Assembly (NCBI RefSeq): GCF_009498735.1
Contig: NZ_ML762433.1
Span: forward strand, 56,148 to 120,147
Reading direction: 5' to 3'
DNA from: Gracilibacillus oryzae
GTDB taxonomy: Bacteria; Bacillota; Bacilli; Bacillales; Amphibacillaceae
Length of the DNA: 64,000 nucleotides
Shown here: positions 56,689 to 64,000 of the stretch, one piece after another
How the letters are laid out: each line of letters starts with the position of its first letter
How positions within the stretch are numbered: position 1 is the stretch's first letter
Translations under genes and position numbers: made by a program
The notes under the pieces: generated by a model
Told to the model about the DNA's origin: nothing
What the model saw: only the letters and a program-made list of their open reading frames with translations
Database searches by the model: none

Positions 56689-57810
56689 TTGAACATTGTC
56701 ATTGCTCCTGATTCATATAAAGGAAGTTTAACAGCAACTGAAGTGGCTGAAACGATGCAAAACGCTATTAAAGAAATTTCTGATGACCATGTTATAATCA
56801 AACCGATGGCAGATGGCGGTGATGGTACAATAGAAGCCATTCTTTCATCGGGGGAAGGAAAGTTAATTCATCTAAAGACAACTGGACCACTTGGAGAACC
56901 TGTAAATACATATTATGCCATAATTAATCAGAAAACAGCAGTAATTGAAACAGCGCTCCATGCCGGAATTATCCAAGTACCTGACAAAGACCGCAACCCT
57001 GAAAATACGACTACATACGGAATTGGCGAGGCTATCAATGATGCGATCGATAAAGGATGTCAAACTATCATTGCAGGTTTAGGGGGCAGTGCAACGAATG
57101 ATGGTGGTTTAGGAATGCTGCAAGCTCTTGGACTGAGAGCTTATGACAACAACCATAACGAACTTGGCCCATATGGCAAAGACTTGTTAGCAGTAGAAAG
57201 TGTTGATATCACCGAATTAAATCCAAAATTAAAATCCATTGACTTCAAAATTGCTTGTGATGTTGATAATCCATTATGCGGTCCAAACGGAGCCACCGCT
57301 ATTTATGGTCCTCAAAAAGGGGCATCAGAATCACAAATTATCACATTTGATCAAGCACTTCAAAAATATGCCGACATACTTGAAGCAAAGCTGAACACCT
57401 CTATCAAAGACTTTCCGGGTGCTGGAGCTGCTGGTGGCTTAGGCTTTGCTTTTTTAGCATTAGGGGGCAAACTAGAATCTGGTGCTCAATTAATCGCAAC
57501 TGCAACTAACTTAGAAGAAGCTATTAAAAATGCTGATATCATTATCACAGGTGAAGGCCAGAGTGATGAGCAGACATTATTCGGTAAAGCACCAGGTTAT
57601 GTAGCAGATCTAGCGAATAAATATCAAAAACCCGCGATATTACTTTCTGGCAGCTTAGGGAATAATATAGATCCATTGAGGCAGAAATTCGCAGGGTGTT
57701 TTTCTATCATAAACAAACCTTTATCACTGCAGGAATGTATGGATAATAGCAAAGAATTGTTGCGTGAACAGACAAAACAAATTTGTTCATTAATTCAAAA
57801 ATTTCAATAG
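56689..57810 (+). CDS. glxK: Glycerate kinase
   Basis: 373 residues from a TTG start with AGGAGGG 8 nt upstream. Glycerate kinase family 1 (PF02595 type): IVIAPDSYKGSLTATEVAETM, KPMADGGDGTIEA, AGLGGSATNDGGLGMLQALG, ACDVDNPLCGPNGATAIYGPQKG and GAGAAGGLGFAFLAL. It phosphorylates glycerate to phosphoglycerate in the cytoplasm. It links to the glycerol and sugar-acid theme of the window but stands as its own unit, followed 107 bp later by the PRPP-synthetase paralogue. Confidence 0.93.
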   Translation: MNIVIAPDSYKGSLTATEVAETMQNAIKEISDDHVIIKPMADGGDGTIEAILSSGEGKLIHLKTTGPLGEPVNTYYAIINQKTAVIETALHAGIIQVPDKDRNPENTTTYGIGEAINDAIDKGCQTIIAGLGGSATNDGGLGMLQALGLRAYDNNHNELGPYGKDLLAVESVDITELNPKLKSIDFKIACDVDNPLCGPNGATAIYGPQKGASESQIITFDQALQKYADILEAKLNTSIKDFPGAGAAGGLGFAFLALGGKLESGAQLIATATNLEEAIKNADIIITGEGQSDEQTLFGKAPGYVADLANKYQKPAILLSGSLGNNIDPLRQKFAGCFSIINKPLSLQECMDNSKELLREQTKQICSLIQKFQ

Positions 57811-57917
57811 TGATAACTTGTTTCCGTCTCCTGGATTTGCGATAATAAATGAGATGAAATTATTGCAGAAAATGACAAGCCTTGTCATTAGAACATTTTA
57901 TTTAGGAGGTCTTTTGC

Positions 57918-58868
57918 TTGAATGACTCGTACCATAATACCAAGCTTAAAGTTTTTTCATTAAGTTCGAATACACCTCTAGCAGAAGAAATCGTTCAACA
58001 TATCGGCATTGAACTAGGAGAATCATCTGTTAAAAGATTTAGTGATGGTGAAATTCAGATTAATATTGAAGAAAGTATCCGAGGATGTGATGTGTTTGTT
58101 ATCCAATCAACTTCTGACCCTGTAGAAGATCACATTATGGAATTACTTATTATGACCGATGCTTTAAAAAGGGCTTCAGCAAGGTCGGTAAATTTAGTTA
58201 TTCCTTATTACGGGTATGCAAGGCAAGACCGAAAATCGCGCGCTCGGGAACCAATCACTGCAAAATTAATAGCAGACATTATTCAAAAAGCAGGTGCGGA
58301 CAGAGTAATATCGATTGATCTGCATGCCCCACAAGCTCAAGGCTTTTTTGATATACCTGTAGATCCCATTACAGCTGTCCCCATTATCGGTAATTATATA
58401 CAGGAGAAGCAACTAGAAGATATTGTTGTGGTAGCACCGGACCATAGCAGTGTTTCCAGAGCAAGGCAGCTTGCAGATCAATTGAAGGCACCTATTGCGA
58501 TTGTTGACCGCAGAGGACCAAGAGAAAATGCATCGACCATTAATATAGTTGGGGAAGTTGAAGGAAAAACATCCATTATTATCGATGATATTATCGATAC
58601 CGGAAGAAGAATTACTACAAGCTCACAAGCATTGGAAGCACATGGAGCCAAACAGGTTTATGCATGTACCACTCATCCTGTATTATCAGGACTCGCTGTA
58701 GATAAAATAATGGAATCCAATGTTAAAGAACTGATCGTAACTAACACAATCTTATTATCCGAAGAAAAACAAAAGGATAAAATCACCCAATTAACTGTGG
58801 GCCCAGTAGTTGCAGAAGCTATCATCAGATTGTATGAGCAGCAATCGGTTAGTTCTTTATATAAGTAG
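57918..58868 (+). CDS. Divergent ribose-phosphate pyrophosphokinase paralogue
   Basis: 316 residues from a TTG with AGGAGG upstream, the length of Prs. Most family blocks are present: [39 protein letters not shown] (ATP site) and [19 protein letters not shown]. Some positions usually fixed in housekeeping Prs differ: DLHAGQ is DLHAPQ, DHGGV is DHSSV, and the ribose-phosphate loop DDIIDTAGT is DDIIDTGRR. This looks like a second, specialised copy rather than the housekeeping prs, which in Bacillus sits near glmU/spoVG. It probably still makes PRPP, but altered regulation or substrate is possible. A strong terminator follows. Confidence 0.88.
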   Translation: MNDSYHNTKLKVFSLSSNTPLAEEIVQHIGIELGESSVKRFSDGEIQINIEESIRGCDVFVIQSTSDPVEDHIMELLIMTDALKRASARSVNLVIPYYGYARQDRKSRAREPITAKLIADIIQKAGADRVISIDLHAPQAQGFFDIPVDPITAVPIIGNYIQEKQLEDIVVVAPDHSSVSRARQLADQLKAPIAIVDRRGPRENASTINIVGEVEGKTSIIIDDIIDTGRRITTSSQALEAHGAKQVYACTTHPVLSGLAVDKIMESNVKELIVTNTILLSEEKQKDKITQLTVGPVVAEAIIRLYEQQSVSSLYK

Positions 58869-58893
58869 CATAACTTTATTTTTGAAACAGGCG

Positions 58894-58919
58894 AAACCAC
58901 CATATCTGGTGGTTTTTTT
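58894..58919 (+). terminator. Terminator after the prs paralogue
   Basis: AAACCACCA (58894-58902), a 4-nt loop, TGGTGGTTT (58907-58915), then more T residues. A clear Rho-independent terminator. Confidence 0.88.
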
Positions 58920-58985
58920 GTTTTTCCTGAGCACACTTTATGGGCGATAACATAATATAGCCGTATAAGAGAGGAAGAGGTTAAC

Positions 58986-59762
58986 ATGCATAATAATATA
59001 TTTCAACTAATAAAAAAAGTAAACCTTCAACAATTTATTACCATCTCCTCCCCATTGCTTTTATTACTATTATGGGAAATTTGCTCAAATACAGGAATAT
59101 TAGATTCACGTTTTTTTCCACCACCTACTCTCATTATCCACACAATGTTTCAACTTGGGGAATCTGGAGAATTATTTTCACATGTTTCCATCAGCTTAAC
59201 GAGAATCCTTCTAGGTTTTCTTCTTGGTGTCATACCTGCCATTTGCATAGGTCTTTTAATGGGAATGTATAAATATTTTCGCCATTTCTTCTCTCCTATC
59301 GTAATGATATTTATGCCAATCCCTACTTTGGCAATGTTACCAATTATTCTAATTCTATTTGGTATTGGTGAATTCTCTAAAATGGTTACAATAGCCATCA
59401 GCGTTTTCTTTCCTGTTGTGATTAACACAGCAGCAGGTGTAGCCAATATTGATCGAATCTACCTGGACGTGGCGAAAAATTATCAAGCAAATGCAAAAGA
59501 CTTTTTCTTTCGAATCGCATTACCCGGTGCGATGCCTGTTATGCTTGAAGGAATTCAGATGGGGCAGGCAATCGCATTACTAACCATTGTTGCAGCTGAA
59601 ATGATTGGTGCTAATTCAGGTATTGGTTACTTAATCTGGATGAACTACAAAGCATTTTTATTACCTGAAATGTACGTTGGTTTAATACTTATTTCTTTTT
59701 TTGGTTATATATTTTCCATCATTCTCCGTGGTTTAGAGGCCAAATTATTGCCATGGAAATAA
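58986..59762 (+). CDS. ABC transporter permease, NitT/TauT (SsuC/ThiX) type
   Basis: 258 residues with six membrane helices. The EAA-type loop reads AKNYQANAKDFFFRIALPGAMPVMLEGIQMG, where it meets the ATPase. The PTLAMLPIILILFGIGEFSK block is typical of sulfonate/nitrate/thiamine-precursor permeases. GAGGAAGAGG lies upstream of the ATG. First of a three-gene unit with ATPase and binding lipoprotein. The substrate cannot be deduced; no sulfonate or thiamine metabolic gene is adjacent. Confidence 0.9.
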   Translation: MHNNIFQLIKKVNLQQFITISSPLLLLLLWEICSNTGILDSRFFPPPTLIIHTMFQLGESGELFSHVSISLTRILLGFLLGVIPAICIGLLMGMYKYFRHFFSPIVMIFMPIPTLAMLPIILILFGIGEFSKMVTIAISVFFPVVINTAAGVANIDRIYLDVAKNYQANAKDFFFRIALPGAMPVMLEGIQMGQAIALLTIVAAEMIGANSGIGYLIWMNYKAFLLPEMYVGLILISFFGYIFSIILRGLEAKLLPWK

Positions 59763-59781
59763 TTTAAGAAAGGGTGAGTCT

Positions 59782-60558
59782 ATGGCTAAAATAGAAATTA
59801 AACAATTATCAAAACGGTTTAACAAAGGAAACAAGTATATTGACGCATTAAGTGGTATTGATTTAAAGATTGAAGATGGAGAATTTGTTTGTTTACTAGG
59901 CCCAAGTGGCTGTGGCAAAACAACGTTACTGCGGATTCTAGCAAGCCTGGAAACACCCACCACTGGTAATATTACTATCCATTCTGCAGCTGCCAAAAAG
60001 AACCCGACACAATCAATGGTATTTCAAGAAAATGGAGTTATTCCGTGGTTAACTGTTGAAGAAAATGTCGCGTTTGGACTTAAGATGCGACACTTACCTG
60101 AAGAGATAACAAGAAAGCAAACTGATTATTATATTGAAAAAGTTGGATTGTCTAATTTTCGCAAACTCTATCCAAAAGAATTGTCCGGGGGAATGAAGCA
60201 AAGGGTTAGTATTGCCAGAGCGTTTGCTAACGACCCCGACATCCTGCTAATGGATGAACCATTTGCTGCATTAGATGAACAAAATAAGTTTATCCTGCAA
60301 GAAGAACTTCTGTCGATCTGGCAGGAAACAAGAAAAACAGTGATCTTTATTACACATAGTATAGATGAAGCTTTATTGCTGAGTGATCGAATTCTTTTAA
60401 TGAGTGCACAGCCAGGTAGAATTATGAAAGATATTAAACTTGATCTTCCACGACCTCGCTCCATTGAGCAGGTTCGATCACAAAGTGAAATTACACAGAG
60501 ATTTTTAGAGATTTGGGAGCACTTGCAAGAGGAAGTAAAACAAACTAGGTTAATTTAA
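59782..60558 (+). CDS. ABC transporter ATP-binding protein, NitT/TauT type
   Basis: 258 residues. Walker A GPSGCGKTT at residues 40-48, Q-loop FQENGVIPWL, signature LSGGMKQRVSIARA, Walker B ILLMDEPFAALDEQ and H-loop ITHSIDEAL. The C-terminal stretch after about 215 is typical of the SsuB/TauB group. It powers the permease encoded 19 bp upstream. AGAAAGGGTGAG precedes the ATG. Confidence 0.94.
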   Translation: MAKIEIKQLSKRFNKGNKYIDALSGIDLKIEDGEFVCLLGPSGCGKTTLLRILASLETPTTGNITIHSAAAKKNPTQSMVFQENGVIPWLTVEENVAFGLKMRHLPEEITRKQTDYYIEKVGLSNFRKLYPKELSGGMKQRVSIARAFANDPDILLMDEPFAALDEQNKFILQEELLSIWQETRKTVIFITHSIDEALLLSDRILLMSAQPGRIMKDIKLDLPRPRSIEQVRSQSEITQRFLEIWEHLQEEVKQTRLI

Positions 60559-60577
60559 TGTAATGGAGGAAAATAAA

Positions 60578-61648
60578 ATGAAAAAGTTAGCTTGGTTCGT
60601 TGTTTTATTTATTGGGATGATCAGTCTGGTTGCATGTCAAAGTAAAGAAAGCAGTCCTTCTCCTGCCCCTTCCACAGGTAATGAGTTGTCCCCATTAGAA
60701 GAACCAGCAAAAGTTGTAATTGCGGAAGATGGGTCGGCTTCTGGAGCAGGCTTTTATATCGCCAAAGACAAAGGATATTTTGAAAAATACAATATAGAAG
60801 TTGAGTTTGCTACATTTGGAAATAGTGATGAAATGCTTCCTGCTGTTGCTTCTGGTGAAGTAGATGTTGCTGGTGGAATCTCCTCTGCCTCTTTCTTCAA
60901 TTCAATCGCTCAAGGAATTGACGTTCGTTTTATCGCAGATAAAGGACATAACAATGAAGGCAGTTCCTATTTTACTTTTGTTGTGCGAGAAGACTTAAAA
61001 GATGTGATCATAGATTACAGTGACATAAAAGGCAAAAAAATTGCTGTTTCCACTAAAAACGGGGTTGATGACTACATTTACCACGAAATGCTTAAACATG
61101 CTGGTGTATCCACTGATGAAGTAGAGTTCGTATTAATGAGTGATTTTGGCAATATGATGTCAGCAATGGGAAATCAGCAAATTGACTTAGCATTACAAAT
61201 AGAACCTTTAATTACCCAAGGGGAGAATCAAGGAATTCATCAGCGTTTTGGTGATGCAACCGACTATGCACCAGAAGCACAAATCGCTATGGTTTTAGGA
61301 TCACCTAATTTTCTTACGGAAAGACGGGATGTTGCCGTAAGATTTATGGCTGCATATTTGGAAGCAGTAAGAGATTACCATGACGTATTTATCAAAGGGA
61401 TAGGAGACGAAGCAGAAATTATTTCAATTATGGCGAATCACACAGCGTTAAAAGATGAAGCGTTATGGGAACAGGTCGGTGTAACAGGGCTGAATCCGAA
61501 TGGCTATATTTTTGAAGAAGATGTAAAGAAACAATATGAATTTTATAAGGAAAACGGTGCGATACAAGCTGAACTAGATTTTGAACAAATCATTGATATG
61601 TCATTAGTCGAAGAAGCTATAGAAATTATTGGCACATATGAAGAATAA
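60578..61648 (+). CDS. ABC transporter substrate-binding lipoprotein, NMT1/SsuA-like
   Basis: 356 residues from the ATG at 60578 (TGGAGGAAAATAA upstream); the frame from 60563 starts before the ribosome site. The signal peptide ends in the lipobox SLVAC. An NMT1-like two-lobed fold follows, with VVIAEDGSASGAGFYIAKDKGYFEKYNIEVEF, PAVASGEVDVAGG and QIDLALQIEPLITQGE. Last of the three-gene transport unit, followed by a terminator. The ligand (a small nitrogen- or sulfur-containing molecule or a vitamin precursor, judging from the family) is not known. Confidence 0.9.
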   Translation: MKKLAWFVVLFIGMISLVACQSKESSPSPAPSTGNELSPLEEPAKVVIAEDGSASGAGFYIAKDKGYFEKYNIEVEFATFGNSDEMLPAVASGEVDVAGGISSASFFNSIAQGIDVRFIADKGHNNEGSSYFTFVVREDLKDVIIDYSDIKGKKIAVSTKNGVDDYIYHEMLKHAGVSTDEVEFVLMSDFGNMMSAMGNQQIDLALQIEPLITQGENQGIHQRFGDATDYAPEAQIAMVLGSPNFLTERRDVAVRFMAAYLEAVRDYHDVFIKGIGDEAEIISIMANHTALKDEALWEQVGVTGLNPNGYIFEEDVKKQYEFYKENGAIQAELDFEQIIDMSLVEEAIEIIGTYEE

Positions 61649-61720
61649 TCTGTGACTTTGATCAGCGGAAGTTTTTGGACCTTCACTTGTCAATAAATTA
61701 TTCCTAACATGTAAAGAAAG

Positions 61721-61744
61721 ATCCCGGACAACTAACTCCGGGAT
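61721..61744. terminator. Terminator between convergent ABC and heparinase-like genes
   Basis: ATCCCGGA (61721-61728) and TCCGGGAT (61737-61744) with an 8-nt loop, flanked by AAAG and TTCC. The stem is GC-rich and stands out in this AT-rich DNA. Confidence 0.65.
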
Positions 61745-61777
61745 TTCCAATTATGTAGTATATTGTGTTTTTCTTAC

Positions 61778-63565
61778 TTATTGAATTGATTGTGATTGTT
61801 TGACTTCCTCCCATTCAAATCGAAACAATATCTCTGTATTTAATTTTAGTATTTTAACAGTTAAACAAAATAATAAGAAATATTCTGCCTCCCCATCATG
61901 ATTGATAAATTGCTTCCTTTCTATCACTGGTTTTTCAGAGGCTGAATCATAGGATAGTTTCATTGTTTGGTCTTTTGCATATAATCTCACACAATGATCG
62001 AAAATCTGATATTCGTGGTCCTCGAGAATCAGGATTTCTTCAATAGTTACTGGAGATTCATTAAACAAAAAAGAGTCTACTAATATCAACTCAGGTTTCT
62101 TCTTTTCCCAGCTAAATGTTCGCTTGAACTGGGATAATGCCGGATCAGAATAAGCATTCTCCATTGCTAATGAGAATACATTTTTTTCTTTTGTAGAACT
62201 AGCTGTTTCGATTACAGCATGAAAGTCAGGGCCAAATGATTGATAATACCCATTAATAATAGGTACAGAATGGCCTTTGGCGCTATTGCAGATAAAATTA
62301 TATCTTTCTGTTCCAAAATACGCTTTGTTATATTGCCCCGCACCTAAATCTTTAAAAAAATACTGGTTGTCTGCAAACAAGATAAAATGACCGATATCAT
62401 TATGATTATGCGGTTCATCATTATGGCCGCCTTTTGCGGCAAAAGCATATGTTCTATTATCTTTTGTGAGCCGGGAAACAGTTATCGCTGAATCTATTAA
62501 CTGATAATCCTGATCAGGCCATTTAGCACCTAGTGAATCCACATTTGTCCAAACCAATTCACGAAAAGCTGGAGCCCATCTGCCGCAATGATCAATAATC
62601 TCTTTTTGGCTAATTTCCCTGTCTGGTATATGTACTTCGGGAAATTTTATATGCAGGAATCGTGTAAATCCTGCCATTGGTTTAGCAAGTTTATTCGCAT
62701 CTGAAAAATTCACTGTATAATAATGACCCAGGAATATTTTTTGCTGAAATAATGCAATTTCTCTTACTTTGTCATGTTGCCAAATATCGCTAGACTCTCC
62801 TCTGTATTTCTCCAAAAGATCAAAGAAATAAACAAAGTAGCCGAAGCCATACTGCCAGTAACTGTATCCTTCCGTACAGGCCCCATCTGCTTTATAACCT
62901 TCCAAATAACAATTCATAGCATCAACGACTCGATCGATAACAAGGTGGAGCTGTGTATCATTATCGTGTAAATAAATCGCCGCAGATCCAATTGATCCAG
63001 CACAGACAGAAGCCCAGTTATGTGTCGCAGTTTCCCAATGAAAAGGACCATTATCAATAAAATTCTGCAAAACTCGACGGTCGACTTCTATCTTTACTTT
63101 TTCTATTAAAAAAGGATCCAATCTATTATAAAACAGGTGCAGTAATTCAGCTAATGTAAAAGCTGTCTCTGCTGCAAACAAATCTATCGTATATTGCTTT
63201 TTCCCATCTAATTGATAATCCTGATAGCTTTGCCCTTCCAGTTGTGGGTCGATGTGTGCCGGTAAACACCAGCTAAACTCTTGACACACTTGCCATACTT
63301 CATTTTCCAACCACATTAGATATTGATGATTTTCCGGAGAGAGAAAAGCCATTAATCCAAAGGCTGTTAATCTCTTTCGCCTTTCAAAATAGATAGTCTC
63401 AAATTCCTTTCTATCACCTTTATTTTCAAAGCTTCGGAATGTTTGGTAAGTAATATTCTCCAGATTTTTTTTACTGTATTCTTTGACCTTCTCCTGTAAA
63501 AACCGAAGTATATCTTCGTCAACATTATGCTTATCCAGTACATGCCAATAATTTTGCTTTATCAT
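61778..63565 (-). CDS. Heparinase II/III-like polysaccharide lyase
   Basis: 595 residues, no signal peptide, so cytoplasmic. An N-terminal (alpha/alpha) toroid (about 1-330; WETATHNWASVCAGSIGSAAIYL carries the catalytic Asn/His region). It is followed by the heparinase II/III beta domain with KGGHNDEPHNHNDIGHFILF (metal/catalytic His) and CNSAKGHSVPIINGYYQ. Such enzymes cleave uronate-containing oligosaccharides by beta-elimination. No partner genes for uronate breakdown are adjacent, but the uxuA/uxuB genes at 27-29 kb could use the products. Its ATG overlaps the stop of a decayed AraC gene, which was probably its regulator. The exact substrate is unknown. Confidence 0.82.
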   Translation of the reverse strand: MIKQNYWHVLDKHNVDEDILRFLQEKVKEYSKKNLENITYQTFRSFENKGDRKEFETIYFERRKRLTAFGLMAFLSPENHQYLMWLENEVWQVCQEFSWCLPAHIDPQLEGQSYQDYQLDGKKQYTIDLFAAETAFTLAELLHLFYNRLDPFLIEKVKIEVDRRVLQNFIDNGPFHWETATHNWASVCAGSIGSAAIYLHDNDTQLHLVIDRVVDAMNCYLEGYKADGACTEGYSYWQYGFGYFVYFFDLLEKYRGESSDIWQHDKVREIALFQQKIFLGHYYTVNFSDANKLAKPMAGFTRFLHIKFPEVHIPDREISQKEIIDHCGRWAPAFRELVWTNVDSLGAKWPDQDYQLIDSAITVSRLTKDNRTYAFAAKGGHNDEPHNHNDIGHFILFADNQYFFKDLGAGQYNKAYFGTERYNFICNSAKGHSVPIINGYYQSFGPDFHAVIETASSTKEKNVFSLAMENAYSDPALSQFKRTFSWEKKKPELILVDSFLFNESPVTIEEILILEDHEYQIFDHCVRLYAKDQTMKLSYDSASEKPVIERKQFINHDGEAEYFLLFCLTVKILKLNTEILFRFEWEEVKQSQSIQ

Positions 63566-63842
63566 TTATATAACTCCCTTTAAATACTTCTGGCGATATT
63601 CATAGGGCGTAAACCCAGTAATTTGTTTAAATATTTTAATAAAATAACTTTGATTATCATAACCAAGTAGTTCCTAATCATTCCGATTGTATCATGGGGA
63701 ATATTAATAATTCTTTAACTCTTTCCACTTTTGCACGTTTCACATATTGAAGATTTTTATGGTTTTTTTGTTAAATTTACGTCCCTTATTAAATATTGTA
63801 AACCTTTTCATCGCGAATTTCCAGTTCATTTATTATTGATTA
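63566..63842 (-). pseudogene. AraC-family regulator remnant
   Basis: Pieces of an AraC regulator lie in order in three different frames on the minus strand. From upstream they read ELEIRDEKVYNI, then RKFNKKT, then LQYVKRAKVERVKELL, and then the last HTH and tail, ELLGYDNQSYFIKIFKQITG followed by FTPYEYRQKYLKGVI and a stop. The gaps between them are too short for the missing helices, so there were several deletions or frameshifts. The stop overlaps the heparinase-like gene start, so it probably regulated that gene. The upstream part of the gene is absent, cut off near a fragment of the palindromic repeat (63866-63888). Confidence 0.75.
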
Positions 63843-63865
63843 TTAGCTTCTGCTTGTGTATGAAT

Positions 63866-63888
63866 GGAGCTAGACATCTCCGCTTATA
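63866..63888. repeat. Fragment of the palindromic repeat flank
   Basis: GGAGCTAGACATCTCCG is identical over 17 bases to the reverse complement of the flank of the repeat at 55957-55973, and the next bases (TTAT) are similar. It marks a partial repeat copy between the AraC remnant and the IS end. Confidence 0.55.
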
Positions 63889-63924
63889 CTATCTTATCTT
63901 CAAACAAAAACCCGGACACGCTAT

Positions 63925-64000
63925 TGATATGCTCCCCTTAAGGTAGACAGATTAAAAATATAAAATCTGTTCATCTTAAGGGGAGTTTTTATGTCTAATC
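63925..64000 (+). mobile_element. Left end of an IS3-like insertion sequence (partial)
   Basis: TGATATGCTCCCCTTAAGG (from 63925) with GTAGACAG resembles IS3-family terminal repeats (TG...CCCC...AGACA). CTCCCCTTAAG (63932-63942) pairs with CTTAAGGGGAG (63975-63985), and ACAGATT with AATCTGT. This is followed by GGGGAG as a ribosome site and an ATG at 63991 (ATGTCTAATC) that would start the first transposase frame. The element continues beyond the window, so the family call is tentative. Confidence 0.5.

Overview
The window is low-GC DNA from a Gram-positive, very probably a Bacillaceae member of the halophilic/alkaliphilic group (Gracilibacillus/Amphibacillus/Oceanobacillus-like). Reasons are the strong AGGAGG-type ribosome sites, the LAAC-type lipoproteins, the YesL/YesM/YesN-type sugar-sensing genes, the XylR/CcpA control sites and the GlpP antitermination system. 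The genus is an inference.

Region 1 (1-31.7 kb) is a large xylan / glucuronoxylan utilisation locus. It holds two solute-binding proteins with a divergent AraC regulator; a membrane-anchored GH43 with CBM6; an SGNH esterase (frameshifted); a cytoplasmic GH43 beta-xylosidase; a GH8 reducing-end xylanase; an oligosaccharide ABC importer with its YesL/YesN/YesM sensor system; xylB-xylA with divergent xylR; a sodF gene; and a gntR-aguA(GH67)-uxuA-uxuB-GH39 operon. The inferred route is extracellular trimming of arabinoxylan, import of (methylglucuronoyl-)xylo-oligomers, intracellular cutting by GH67/GH8/GH43/GH39, then xylose to xylulose-5-P and glucuronate-derived mannonate to KDG. CcpA-type cre sites, a XylR operator and a shared ATACTAG-type motif tie the units together.

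Region 2 (31.8-41.1 kb) holds accessory genes: a small membrane protein, a candidate 130-nt small RNA with its own promoter and terminator, a tandem pair of DoxX genes, an aldo/keto reductase, an NTF2-like protein, and a cluster of AraC regulator, Gfo/Idh/MocA dehydrogenase, DUF993 protein and TIM-barrel isomerase. The last cluster looks like an uncharacterised sugar-oxidation route. A further Gfo/Idh/MocA gene and a MITE-like repeat follow.

Region 3 (41.1-52.8 kb) is glycerol/dihydroxyacetone metabolism: dhaK-dhaL with a broken dhaM, and glpK-glpD preceded by a GlpP-type leader terminator. A TRAP transporter plus GH31 glycosidase lies between glpK and glpP, and no glpF is present.

Region 4 (52.8-64 kb) holds phosphoenolpyruvate carboxylase interrupted by one in-frame stop codon, a small membrane protein, glycerate kinase, a divergent PRPP-synthetase paralogue, a NitT/TauT-type ABC transporter of unknown substrate, a heparinase II/III-like lyase with a decayed AraC gene upstream, and the left end of an IS3-like element at the window edge.

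Four genes are visibly broken (SGNH esterase, dhaM, ppc, AraC remnant). This could mean recent decay or sequencing error. No rRNA, tRNA or CRISPR array was seen.
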